Made by a program: the position numbers and the translations under genes. Positions 1-10,029 of a DNA stretch of 64,000 nucleotides are shown piece by piece. The DNA is taken from contig OX637403.1 of assembly GCA_951799425.1 (NCBI GenBank), forward strand, positions 30,792,811 to 30,856,810, read 5' to 3'. Source of the DNA: Ilex aquifolium. Lineage: Eukaryota > Streptophyta > Magnoliopsida > Aquifoliales > Aquifoliaceae. The notes beneath the pieces were generated by a model. That model did not search any database. It was not told where the DNA came from and saw only the letters and a list, made by a program, of their open reading frames with translations. How positions within the stretch are numbered: the first letter of the stretch is position 1; each line of letters begins with the position of its first letter.

Positions 1-1226
1 GATAATGTTAATACGTGTGTACAACTTATATAATCAAATATTTATGTAAATAAACACTAATTTGTATCAATAATCACATCACATTACGTTAGTATTGCTA
101 TTACCACTTTTTATCAACTACTGTAATAGAAAATTCGAAGTAACTGAATATGGACCAATTGAGCATGAATCATAATAATAAAAATGTCTGTGCCTAAAGG
201 CACTAGTTAAATTAAAAAAAAAATATCTCCAATTAAAAGTACTATCTTTTCATTGAATGACATCATGAGTTTAACATTCCAGGCATGAGTTTAAGATTAT
301 TAGTCATTAATGATAAGCTATCGTTCACATAAATGAATAAACAAATACTTAAGGGAAACTTGTGTGATCTGGAGTGGCTTGTAATCTCTCTTTCCCACTC
401 GTCAACTTCATCCCTTTCTTCCTACCAATTAGTACTGCGTTAACGGGGTTGAACTCCCGCTGCAAAAGTACAACAAACATAGGACAACCGAGAACGATGA
501 CTCTTCTCAAGTCTGACACCTAAGTTGGACTTTCTCTTTCTGTTGCTTGCCACTTCAAAGTTTAGGATTGAGTCAGTTGGGAAGTGAGCTGAGCTGATCT
601 CGCTTTTGTTGATCCGGCTGAGGAGAAGTATGAACAATGATCCATTTTCTCGAATTCATCAAATGTAAGTTTGAAAACGATATGACTGTAATAAGCATCA
701 ACCAAAATCCCAGTATGTAATGGGATTAGTCGAAAAGTAAATTTTTAATTTTCTTTGAATATCATAAGCATTAGATTAAAGAACATAATGATGTCTTTAG
801 GGCATGAGGATGAGTCACAGCCCAATCACAACCTATTTCTTAGTCACCAACAAAAACAAAACATATTTCAACCTAGAAATCAAAATAGTCAAAGCAAAAC
901 CACATAAACTGAATTTAAAAACTCTATTCAAACTAAAAAAAAAGTAAAGCATAAAAGAGCCTCACATACACTCCAACTTGAAGATTTGTCGTCAACGACC
1001 TAGTATAGCATTGAGCAAATGAAATTCTAGTTTTTTGCCTTTATCGCCTTTTTGACCCACCCACTCATACTAAAATCAATTAGTTACAAACTTGTAGGGA
1101 GGAACAATAGCAAAACAATAATCTATATATTTAACTTATCTATGGGCATAAATAATAACATCCCAACTTCACCAAACCAAGAAATAAAAAAATATATATA
1201 TTAAAAAAGAAAATGTTGTCCATGAT
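1..1226. other. AT-rich intergenic DNA, no gene seen
   Basis: Both strands carry frequent stops and no recognisable protein motif. A short open frame at 440-637 (-) resembles no family I know and is probably chance. A small perfect hairpin (GTGCC, loop TAAA, GGCAC) followed by TAG at about 187-203 looks like the 3' end of a plant Helitron, but I could not find a matching 5' end. Confidence 0.5.
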
Positions 1227-1523
1227 TAGGGCTGTTAATCAAACTGAGCTACTCGAGCTTGGCTTGAGTTCAGCTCGTTCATGCTCGGTTCGTTTTCTAA
1301 ACGAGCTCCAACTTGAACAAGTTTTTAGGCTCATTTAGAAAACAAGTCCTACAAGCTCGACTTGTTTATGTGCAAATACTCGGGCTCGACTTGTTTTGGC
1401 TCGTTCAGGCTTGACTCCTTTTCTAAACGAGCTGAACTTGAACAATTTTTTAAGCTCGATTAAGAAACAAGTTTTTCAAGTTCGGCTCGAACTTGACTTG
1501 AGCTCATTCGACTAACATCCCTA
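1227..1523. mobile_element. hAT-type miniature element (MITE)
   Basis: The stretch begins TAGGGCTGTTAATC and ends with the inverted form of TAGGGATGTTAGTC, so the ends are imperfect terminal inverted repeats. The flanks tccatgat (1219-1226) and tccacgag (1524-1531) match at 6 of 8 positions, as expected for an aged 8-bp hAT target duplication. The interior is built from repeats of the GAGCTCG/CAAGCTCG type and has no coding capacity. The superfamily is inferred from the 8-bp duplication and the TAGGG ends. Confidence 0.7.
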
Positions 1524-1531
1524 TCCACGAG

Positions 1532-2440
1532 TCAAGCAAAACATAATACAAAGTAAAAGCTAGTGAATTGTGCATAATTCACGGAGAAAACATTCTAAAG
1601 TATAGGAGATAACACAAATTCAAATTTAGAAACCAAATATCCACCAAATTCCTTCAATCAAATTCAACTCTCCAAATACACTTATATATATATGCACCTA
1701 TCTAACTTGTAATATACACAACAAGTAAGAATTCCAATTAAACATATAGTTTCATGCAATAAATAATTACATAAATGACTCCTGAGATAGAAAAATAAGA
1801 TAATAGTAAATACCAAAGTGTCTAAGAGATTCAGATATTTATAATATTGAGTTACCTAAATTCCATTTATTTAGATTCGTCCACCATTAAAATATCGAAA
1901 AAAGATTCTAATTTTCAACAAAATTGGGTGACTTCATCCAAACCTCACATCCTTCATTGCAAGTCAGCAAGGGTGTATAAGCTCATCCTTAGTGAGCCAC
2001 TCATAGTCCACATCTTCCATCACCAATCAAAATTGTGATAAAGCAATAACCTGACACTCCCTTAAAGGATGAAGACTTTACACAAAACTAAACTTGTTAA
2101 TAGATGGCGGTGGTCTTTTGCTAGAAAGAGGCGTGGCGTGACATGGCATGGTAGTATACTTTTCAAGATCTGAAAATTAAAGAATCAGTAATTAATTTAA
2201 TTAACAAAACCTATAGAAAATAAAAATATGCACAAGCAAATAACTTCATACGGCATTGGTAAAAAGTATAATAAGCATACAAAATCCCAATCTCATAAAA
2301 TGGATCAAACATTAAAAAAAAAAACCCATAGAACTTATAATAAATAATAAAGAGAAACTCACCGAAACAACAACTAAAAAACCCATAGATTTCAATCAAC
2401 AAACCCACAATGAGAGAGGAGCATCATTGGTCTTGCGAGA
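1532..2440. other. AT-rich intergenic DNA, no gene seen
   Basis: Short open frames only, with stops in all frames and no recognisable domain, repeat end or RNA structure. Confidence 0.5.
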
Positions 2441-2790
2441 TCAGTTCTTTCACTTGATATGACATATCTTGAAAATGCTGGTAAATCTTCTCTTCTCCAT
2501 CACCCTTTTATTTGCCAATAAATTAGCCACCCTTATTGTTTCCCTAAAAACATGGTGTATTTCAAACAGAAGGGCTCTTAGTATTCTTGAAATTTCTTTC
2601 CACAAGTAAGTTCTATTGAACTTGAACTTTTCCCTTTATAATTTCCACCGTGATTTGCAAATCTGTCTCAATCTCAAAGATATATTCTGTCAAACAACAT
2701 TCTTGTAGCAGCTTGTGTACGTCAATGCTCTTATTATCACCGGATCAGCGCCGTATAGCCTGACCTTCTCAATGGTAGTTGATTGAAAAT
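2441..2790 (-). pseudogene. decayed LINE RNase H (RVT_3-like) fragment
   Basis: On the minus strand, pieces of a plant LINE-type RNase H domain can be read by changing frame. First comes a piece with FEIETDLQITVEIIKGK, then, in another frame, WKEISRILRALLFEIHHV followed by FRETIRVANLLANKR. The order and spacing match the acidic E-D segment and the 'HV.RE.N..A..LA' segment of RNase H-like domains in plant L1 LINEs. Stops and frameshifts break it up, and no reverse transcriptase is attached. It could also be a remnant of a stand-alone RNase H-like gene; the boundaries are approximate. Confidence 0.5.
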
Positions 2791-2799
2791 CTTGTAGAA

Positions 2800-3840
2800 T
2801 TTACAAAGCTTCTGACTGTGCCCAAATTGGCTGTTCTCAATTGGGTCATCAGGCCAACCCAATAAAGCTTCTAACTCAATTCTAACCATTGGCCGTTCGG
2901 TTCCTCAATTCGAGAGTTTCAAAGCATGGAGTTCTCTTGGTTAAAGCTTCTGCAACTTCTAGATGGTATAAAACAGCTATTTTTCTCATTGGTATTCAGG
3001 GTAAGCAATTAACTGTGTGTTCATGTGCGTCTGAGTGTGTGTGGTAGGAGCAAAAAGAGGTGGAGAGATAGAGAGAAGGAAGACATACCTAGGACGGCGG
3101 CGGCTGAAGGGAGAGAGAGTCCCAATTAGGAAGTGGAATAGGGAGGGAGAGAGAAAGCAGCGGAATTTTAGCTTTAAGCAAAAATCGAAGTCGAAATCAA
3201 CATCGCTAGATCAGGTGTAGACATACTATGTTGAAGAAACAAGACATGTCAGCAAAGACAAGTCTGAGCAAAGGCAAGTCAGCAAACAGAGGAAGAAAGC
3301 TGCTTGTTTGGTTTCTGCATAAAGATGTACGGACCATTTCTCTCTTCACCCATCCCAATCGTCTTCCATGTTTTTTTTTTGATAGACAATCGTCTTCCAT
3401 GTTGACAGGTTCTGGATGAAACAAAAACCAAGGAGAAACAACAAACAACAAGAAGAATGTTGTGTGAGTTTACTTGCAAAAATGAGATTAAAACCAAAAG
3501 ACGGAACACAAAGTACATGTGTGATGTGTGTTGTGTATCTGTGTGTTGTGCGCGTGCAAAGACAGAGAGGGGGAGACAGACGGAGATAGAGAGCGAGGGA
3601 TACATGCTCGTAAGATCCTCGGTGGTGGGTCACCGTGTCTCCGGTGGTGGGTCCATGACATGGCTGGAAGAGAGGCTCTCTGTGAGAGAGGGTGTAGGTG
3701 AGGAGAGAAAAAAGAGCACAGAGAGAGGGCCGCTGGTTTGGAAGAGAGGGGTGAAACAGAGGTGAAGAGGACAGAGAAGAGGCAGTTTTAGGGCTTCTGA
3801 TAGAGCTGAGAGAAACATCGTATGTGAAAGAGAGAGGTTC
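2800..3840 (-). other. purine-rich block; pyrimidine-rich leader-like on the minus strand
   Basis: The plus strand is rich in GAGAGA runs, so the minus strand reads as a CT-rich tract like a plant 5' leader. It includes a short frame (62 codons, 3630-3818) and a good-looking splice donor, CCTAG followed by GTATGT, near 3085. No protein family is recognisable, and the minus-strand reading continues towards the RNase H relic at 2441-2790. It may be the 5' part of a dead transcription unit. I find no intact gene. Confidence 0.3.
3356..3403 (-). mobile_element. extremely 5'-truncated LINE tail with 17-bp target duplication
   Basis: The 17-mer caatcgtcttccatgtt occurs at 3356-3372 and again at 3387-3403, flanking only a poly-T run plus gataga. 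Read on the minus strand the insert ends ...TATC followed by poly-A. The L1 fragment at 12253-12543 has the same kind of end. The simplest reading is a retrotransposition event that copied little more than the tail. Confidence 0.6.
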
Positions 3841-4139
3841 CTGATCAGAGACAGGAGTCTAGACTTCCTTAAATTCTTGGGGGGCGGAAAAATTCCAGCA
3901 TTAATTAGAATCTTAGACCAATAATATTAAAATGATTTGAACCGTTAAATTGATCTGAATCCTTAGATCAACAACAATATCATATTGAATTGGAATATAA
4001 TATCACTTCTCTAGGTGATATTATAATCGATAGTACAAATAGAATATATTATTTAAATAAAAATTTGAAATAAAATGATGTATAATATATAGGTGTATTT
4101 TGCAACTAAATACTTTAATACTGCACTACAACGCTCCGA

Positions 4140-4400
4140 AATGTTTGAAAATGGTAGACTTTGACTCGGTTTGACTACTTTTGTGGTTTACAGCTTGGTG
4201 GATAAGCATGAGAGTTGAAGCCGCAAAGGAAGATAGAGACTGTTTAATATGCTGCAGGAGTTTAGGATCGAGTAGAACACGTGTGTGTGATACCGACACG
4301 GAGGACCACGTGTGTCGGTCTACTTGACTTAGCCTAGAAGGAATAGGCTGTGTGCTGGACCTAGGAAGAGCAATAAGAATTGATTTCTACATCTAATTCT
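4140..4400 (-). pseudogene. duplicate CBF promoter/leader without a coding region
   Basis: This stretch is clearly homologous to the upstream region of the CBF gene at 5680-6480. Both carry GAATTGAAGCCGCAAAGGA-like leader sequence (here GAGTTGAAGCCGCAAAGGA), then a variable spacer, then GGACCACGTGTGTC with a CACGTG G-box, then a GTC.AC.TGAC.TAG block, in the same order. In this copy the G-boxes are at 4278-4283 and 4307-4312. No AP2 domain follows downstream on the minus strand, so the coding part has been lost. CBF genes usually occur in tandem, so I infer the relic of a second CBF copy. Confidence 0.7.
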
Positions 4401-4558
4401 TTTCTGGGTCAACATCTAATTTGAAATCTGTATAGTGTTATTATTGTATTCACTGTAAATTTTATTTAATATTCAAATTTATTATTAATTCAAGTAAATT
4501 AGATCAATAAATTATATTAATAATTAAGTTCAAGTAGTATTATTCATTAATAACTTTT

Positions 4559-4914
4559 GAGTTTACTATTTTATTTAATCCCCAAATTATATTATTTGTG
4601 TCAATTAAATTTCTGAACTATATTTTGTATCAATTTACTCTTTGAACTGTGCAATCTGACTCAATATGGCCCTTTGACTATTGACTTTGACGAAAACCCT
4701 CACTTGCACGTCAGATGACCATAAACTATAACCTATATCTAACTCATGTGACAAACACGTGACACTTGTTGTTAAAGTTAACGACAAATTTTGATGGAAA
4801 GTTTACATTGAATCAAATTGCATAATTAAGAGGTTAAAATTGACACAAAACATAATTTAAGGACTTAATTATCACAAATAATATCAGTCAATGGTCAAAT
4901 ACATAGTTAACTCA
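4559..4914. mobile_element. MITE-like element with long imperfect inverted repeats
   Basis: The left part (GAGTTTACTAT at 4559, then TTATTTGTGTCAATTAA) and the right part (ATAGTTAACTC at 4904-4914, preceded by the inverted form of the same sequence) are imperfect inverted repeats of roughly 100 bp. The 'AAATT..ATTTGTGTCAATTAA.T..CTGAACT' theme is common in non-autonomous plant elements. The target duplication is unclear, so the superfamily is left open. Confidence 0.5.
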
Positions 4915-5556
4915 TAATTTTATTTAGACCCAATTCATTACGGTTGTATTAGACCTAATTTTATTTTGGTAGATGAAAAATGCTATTTGGACTTAATTTT
5001 GAGACTTAATGATATATAACCATTAAATTGGTAATGAGATTCATCTAACATTAAAACTCACAATTAATTCATTACGAATGTAGTGAAAATTAGATTAACA
5101 AATTAGGTTCATGTTAGCTTTACTCTAACAATATGTATTTGTATAATTTTTCGGTTTAAACAAATGCACTCCCTATAACTTTTGAGCAATGTTATAAGGA
5201 TATGATTTAATGGAGTTATTAGATTAGTTGAGAGTTGCAATGATAAATGAAATACACTTTCAATCCAACAATTATAATTGATTAGATCCCTGATTATGTC
5301 CTCAAATTAGATTTAAATAAAATTAATTTTCATGATTTTTGTATGCATTCCTGTACAGAATTAGAAGAACTTTCCACTATCTTGAGTATAATTGTCACAT
5401 TTATAGACAAAAGAAATAACATCTGTGGAATAAAAAAAAAAAAAGCTTTTGCAACAGCTATACATTGCAAAGCAAACTGCTCTTTGTAAAACTTCCTATT
5501 TGCAGAAACACATGTGAAATATGTCCTAGCTAGTTTCATAAGCATCTGGCTAATCA
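4915..5556. other. AT-rich DNA downstream of the CBF gene, no gene seen
   Basis: No domain or element ends recognised. The minus-strand frame at 5330-5566 is short, featureless and lies where the CBF 3' trailer is expected. Confidence 0.45.
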
Positions 5557-5642
5557 AACATTTCACATTTGGAAAAAAGGCATCAGTAGAGAATGAGCTT
5601 CTCTAAACCTGACCGTAAGAGTCTTCTCCAATGTGAAATGTT
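5557..5642 (-). other. stem-loop in the presumed CBF 3' UTR
   Basis: aacatttcacatttgg (5557-5572) and ccaatgtgaaatgtt (5628-5642) are nearly perfect inverted repeats separated by about 55 nt. Partly complementary purine and pyrimidine tracts extend the stem inward. It lies 40-125 nt past the CBF stop codon, so it is probably transcribed. It could be an RNA stability element or the remains of a small inverted-repeat transposon. Confidence 0.55.
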
Positions 5643-5679
5643 GGGTTAACCATAACTACATACCCTTTGGAGTAGCCCG

Positions 5680-6480
5680 TCAGTAACTCCATAACCACAA
5701 CTCGGCATCTTCTTCCACATCTTCTGAGCCAAAATCACCACCTAAGCATGGCGGTGGAGAAAGTAGGAGCCCTTCTGCCATGTCCACAAGCAATCCATGC
5801 ACGTCGAACAATGCCTCCGGATCCATATATACCACTTTCTTAGCCTCATTCATCGTCTTCTTCGTATCCTCTGTAATCTTGTTGACTCCAGAAACTTCAT
5901 CACATGTCTCCACAGTCTCATGCCTTAGCTTTGTTGGACAACTTGTAGGAAATGGATATTGATGATCGTATTGGAAATTTGTTCCTAAACTTGGAGTTGG
6001 ACCACCTTGACTTCCACAAACCTCATCCTCGTCTTTGGGTCTAAACCCTTCTGCAGCCATGACAGCCGCCATCCTTATATCCTTCGCAGCCGTTGAAGCC
6101 GGCACCGGCAACCGCCATACCGAGTCGGCGAAATTGAGACACGCAGACTGACCCCTTAGCGCCAATGCAGCGACATCGTGAGCCCGAGCAGCCATCTCCG
6201 CCGTAGGGTAAGTCCCCAGCCATATCCGAGACTTCTTATTGGGTTCACGGAGCTCACAGACCCACTTGTTCAAGTTCCTTCTCCTAACTCCCCGGTACAC
6301 CGGATGTCTCGTCTCCTTAAACTTCTTCCGACCAGCACGCTTCTTCGGCCGGCTTGATGCAAGTATAACTTCTTCATCAGAATGCGTGGATTTAACCGAC
6401 GTAGACGTCTCCGGAGTGTTACTCCAGCGGAAATTTGACTGAAATGGATGTGGGTCAGAGCATGGACTTGAGGGTTCCAT
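5680..6480 (-). CDS. DREB1: CBF/DREB1-type AP2/ERF transcription factor
   Basis: Intronless, 266 codons. CBF/DREB1 proteins bind the CRT/DRE element (core CCGAC) in the nucleus and switch on cold- and dehydration-response genes. Residues 45-60 read [16 protein letters not shown], the CBF signature that precedes the AP2 domain. The AP2 domain spans about 61-118 ([35 protein letters not shown]), with the DREB valine in WVCELREP. Residues 119-123 are DSVWR, the second CBF signature (usually DSAWR). The acidic C-terminus ends LWSY, as in the family. The RPKKRAGR and [15 protein letters not shown] forms resemble the CBF4 and DDF1/DDF2 branch, so the exact paralogue is not certain. The start fits the family length, and no upstream ATG lies between the TATA box and this start. 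A promoter relic of a lost paralogue lies about 1.3 kb downstream. Confidence 0.95.
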   Translation of the reverse strand: MEPSSPCSDPHPFQSNFRWSNTPETSTSVKSTHSDEEVILASSRPKKRAGRKKFKETRHPVYRGVRRRNLNKWVCELREPNKKSRIWLGTYPTAEMAARAHDVAALALRGQSACLNFADSVWRLPVPASTAAKDIRMAAVMAAEGFRPKDEDEVCGSQGGPTPSLGTNFQYDHQYPFPTSCPTKLRHETVETCDEVSGVNKITEDTKKTMNEAKKVVYMDPEALFDVHGLLVDMAEGLLLSPPPCLGGDFGSEDVEEDAELWLWSY

Positions 6481-6634
6481 TGAAGAGATACTTTGAGAAT
6501 GACACAGTGTCTGAAAATGGAAAGCTGCTGTCTCGTGTTGACTGTTCTGGGTTCAGAATGATTTGGGTGAGAATTGAAGCCGCAAAGGAGGAGACAGACT
6601 GCCTTTTTTTTTTTTTTGCTGGCGAGAGACTACG

Positions 6635-6642
6635 TTATATAT
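6635..6642 (-). promoter_or_regulatory. TATA box of the CBF gene
   Basis: The minus strand reads TATATAAC here, about 155 nt upstream of the ATG. This would place transcription start near 6605 and give a leader of roughly 125 nt. The leader has a poly-A/T tract (6605-6617) and no upstream ATG. Motif-based only. Confidence 0.6.
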
Positions 6643-6723
6643 GCTGAATTTGATCGAATACAACACGGCTATGCAAAACGGACACGCACACGGTATCACG
6701 TAGTATGAACATATAGGTAGGAC

Positions 6724-6729
6724 CACGTG
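6724..6729. promoter_or_regulatory. G-box (CACGTG) in the CBF promoter
   Basis: CACGTG lies about 245 bp upstream of the start codon, within GGACCACGTGTGTC followed by GTCAACGTGAC. The same block is kept in the promoter relic at 4300-4335, which supports function. In Arabidopsis, bHLH factors such as PIFs bind G-boxes/E-boxes in DREB1 promoters; that they act here is inferred. Confidence 0.6.
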
Positions 6730-6779
6730 TGTCAGTCAACGTGACCTAGTCTATAAAAAAAATAGGAAAGCTTGGAAAA

Positions 6780-8280
6780 TAAATAACAATTGATAATAAT
6801 TACGGTTAACAGAAACCAAAGTAACACTGATTAAATATTTTATTGATTAAATTTATAAAATTAATATAAAAAAAATTAAATCGATAAAAAAATATATAAT
6901 TTAAGGATCAAAAATACTATTAAATCTAATAATTAATTAGATTCTCAAATTAAAATTTTTATATTAGATGTTAATTGTATTGTGAGTGGTCGATTGACGA
7001 TATTTTTCACTTGCTTATACAAATGAGCTTTAACAATAATGTTTTGATTGTAACTTTATACGGTGATGTTGATACAAACTAAACTTGTTTGAGATCAATT
7101 TAATACTTTATTAAGGATTTCAAATTTTTTTTTACCATAATTCTAATATATAATTACTCAATTCATATAAATTACGGTTATCCTTATAGTAGAATATACC
7201 CGTTATTAATATAATAATATTATTTTAATTTAATTTATTGACATAATATAAGTTATTATTATTTGGGATCCATTATTAATACAATGATTGAGGAGCAAAT
7301 TAAATTCAAAATTATATTATTATTATTATTATGGATATAGGAAACCAATCAAGGGCTACATCATTACTTATTTTTTTCTTTTTTCTTAACGGTTAGTAGT
7401 GACCACGCTAACTTATGCACACTTCGACTAATCTCCTCTCCGACCCTCCAAGTGTCTTGTCTATTCTAATTTGTTATACAAACCAATGTATTTATGTAAT
7501 AAAGTAACTGAAAATTTTTAAAAAAAAAAAAACTTTCTAGCACATTCTAGAAGCGTCTTCCATGTTTAAACACTACAAAAAATCATTTATATTTTTAACT
7601 TGTCAAACTGAAATTACATTTTTATATACGGGTCGAATTGAATATATTAATTTGTTGAAATATATTTATTCGATAATATAGCAAATTAATGCTTTGAACT
7701 TTTATATCATTGTAAAAATTATTTTCTGATTTAAGGGTATAATAGTAAATTAAAAGTATTTACTTTTGCCTTTCCTTTCTTTTTCCTTCTAATACCAAAC
7801 AATGAAAATGCTATCCTTCCAACTTTTTATCCATTGTACCAAACAAAATGCAGAGAAAAATGGTTTCATTTTTTCATGGATGAAAAGTTCATTCCTTCTA
7901 TTTTTTTGTCCTTCTTATTTTCATCATTCCAACCAAACATATCATTAAAGAACATATCGATCATGGAATATTATGATCGATACCGTATTTTTCATGATTG
8001 ATCATAAGTGTCTATAATCGATTATGACTTTCTTTGAATAGTTGTAATTTTTTATTTCAAAATTATAATTTTATCATATAAAATAATAATCGATAATACC
8101 AATAAAAAAAAAAATTCGATACTATAGAGTTTCCCCTCTCGGGTGCCAAAAGGACCATGTGTGATTCAAACTTCACATGCAAATTCCACGTGGATTTTAC
8201 CTTTTGTGTGATTCAAACTTCAAATTGGCAAAAAGGTCTTCTTGGTGTTGATTTATCCTTATTTTTTACAGGAAATTACC
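6780..8280. other. AT-rich upstream region of the CBF gene, no gene seen
   Basis: Low-complexity AT sequence with no coding signature. About 7785-7945 has 'accaaacaatgaaaatg'-like and 'ccaaccaaacatatc'-like ends typical of small non-autonomous elements, but I could not define its borders. A short direct repeat, TGTGATTCAAACTTCA, occurs at about 8159 and 8206. Confidence 0.4.
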
Positions 8281-8860
8281 TGTTGTCGTGGTAGGAGGAG
8301 ACTAGTTGCGGACAGGTATTAGTATTATATTATATCAGTTCACTAGGAATTAAAAAATAAAAAAGAATTATATACGGGAATAAATCCACACAGAAAATAA
8401 CCACCCCATACTGACGAAGAGGGTGGTGAGTAAGTCTTGAGTAACCTGTAAGGCAAGAGAACATTAAGGTGAATCAATGGCCGGAGGCGGCCAAAGAGAT
8501 TCCGATGTTTAAGTCAATAAGCTAGTCGAACAAAAGTGTATATGGTGAACGGGATAGGATTCAATGACTTACCTGGTACTCATAACCTTTATTTATAGTG
8601 ACATAAGAAGCCGCGTTTCAAGTAGAATCGAACTCTAGATTGTGATAAGATAAACCTCATCACCAATCTCCTAGATGTTAGAGATAGAATCGTACTAAGA
8701 CATTGAGTCATTACTTGTAGGAAGGGATATGCATATGCTCGGTGAGAGACTTTGTTTATCAATATTCACTTGATACTCGAGTCGAGTTTTATTAGCACTC
8801 TAGGTCCCGGGCCAAACGCCGAGTTTTACTAGCACTCTAGGTCCCGGGGCAAGTTGGGCG
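8281..8860 (-). mobile_element. LTR fragment, probably Ty3/gypsy
   Basis: On the minus strand there is a promoter-like CTATAAATAAAGG (plus 8587-8599). It is followed by a U5-like region with TTATTGACTTAAACATCGGA, a motif common in plant LTRs. The minus-strand 3' end is ...CGACAACA at 8281, a proper CA terminus. Two 37-bp direct repeats (GAGTTTTA.TAGCACTCTAGG) at 8784 and 8821 lie in the U3 part. The other terminus and a target duplication could not be identified, so the right border is uncertain and may lie in the GC-rich region beyond. Confidence 0.5.
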
Positions 8861-8861
8861 C

Positions 8862-10025
8862 CAGACAGAGGCGACGCCAGGACGAGAGGTGTCGTGGCGC
8901 CAAGCGCAAGTGACGCCGAAGGATGGGCAGCTAGCTGGGCGGCGCCTTGGGCACTACTGGCGACGCTTGGAGGCTGGCAATGTACTTTGGGCGACGCCAA
9001 GAGGCTGGGTAGCAGGGGTGGAGGGAGGCATGGGCCAGAGTGAGAAAGTGCCCCCCTCAAAAAAAAAATTTTTTATTAGTTATGTATATATATTATATAT
9101 TTGTATAATATAGTATTTGTGCTCACCCCAAATCCAAGATAAAAATTTTAGGCTCACATTATTTATCCAAAAGAATTAAAAAATTAAGTCCATCTAAACA
9201 AAAAAATTTGAGTCCATCACTATCTACCCAAACTTATTAAAAAATCAAATCTTTGATCTATCACAATCCACCCAAACCTATTAAAAAAATAAAACTTTTG
9301 GCCCACTATTAAGACTTTAAAACAAAATTTTTGGTCCATCATATTTAATTGTGTACACCTTAATATTGTGTTTTGGTGATATTGATTTAAATAGACTCAT
9401 ATATAAATGATTGTTAACTTTTTGAACAATGTTATTGAAACCTAATTTTAGGACCTAATACATTGCGATATTAAGTATAATAGTGAGTCTTAATATTTAA
9501 TAAACTCTACTGTCTATCCAATGGTCACAAATCATTGAGTCTCCATCAATTAAATCTCAAATTAGGTACAACTAATATAATTGTTAACTTTTAAACATGT
9601 ACGAATATGTTTTGAACATATTGATGTTATTTATAATTTTTTTAAATTATAGGGTTATTCCGTTATTATATAAAAATGCGTGTCGTTATGTAATAAATTA
9701 TAGATCATAAATGGAAGATTGTTATCGCGATTTTATATATAAAAGAAATATTATTGATAAAATTAATTTATAACACTTTTAAATAATAAAAGCATACCAT
9801 AATCAATTGTAAGTAATAATAATTAATCGTATTCTCAATAAGAAGTTTTAATTATTATTTTTTTATTTTTGAGTATATCGATTTTTAATCTTCTATGTTT
9901 AAAAATTATTAAATATAAATTTATAAATTTTTACAATCTATTAAAAAAAATTAAAACATGCTAGAGGGCAGACACCTTGGGCGACGCCAGGAGCTTTGGT
10001 TTGGTGTGTGGGCGACGCCAGCCCC
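8862..10025. repeat. GC-rich GGCGACGCCA repeats, split by a hAT
   Basis: GCGACGCCA occurs at about 8871, 8991, 9981 and 10012, often preceded by TTGG. Variants such as GTGACGCC, GGCGCC and CGACGCTTGG lie between. This is strikingly GC-rich inside very AT-rich DNA. The two halves (8862-9012 and about 9965-10025) are separated by a hAT-family element, so the array was probably continuous before. Frames through it are alanine/glycine/proline-rich artefacts. Confidence 0.5.
9013..9962 (+). mobile_element. hAT element, CAGGGGCGGAG family, right end missing
   Basis: It begins CAGGGGTGGAGGGAGGCATG and continues with the A/T tract and the 'gctcaccccaaatccaagat' body. It is collinear, with the same order of small segments, with the complete copy at 35393-36380. 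It stops at ACATGCTAG, about 45 bp before the expected GGCTCCGCCCCTG terminus, so no target duplication remains. Non-coding. Confidence 0.7.
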
Positions 10026-10029
10026 ACAT

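Noticed and set aside
187..207. Helitron 3' end at the left edge
   Set aside because: The hairpin GTGCC-TAAA-GGCAC followed by TAG|T is suggestive, but the spacer before CTAG is missing and no 5' end was found, so it is only mentioned under the intergenic entry.
2650..2790. Glycosyl hydrolase 17 fragment, from VRLYGADPVIIRAL on the minus strand
   Set aside because: The short match is suggestive, but the sequence that follows fits a LINE RNase H domain much better, and no other GH17 motif is present.
8800..9113. 86- and 74-codon frames on opposite strands in the GC-rich block
   Set aside because: Alanine/glycine/proline-rich readings of the GGGCGACGCCA repeat, partly running into a hAT end.
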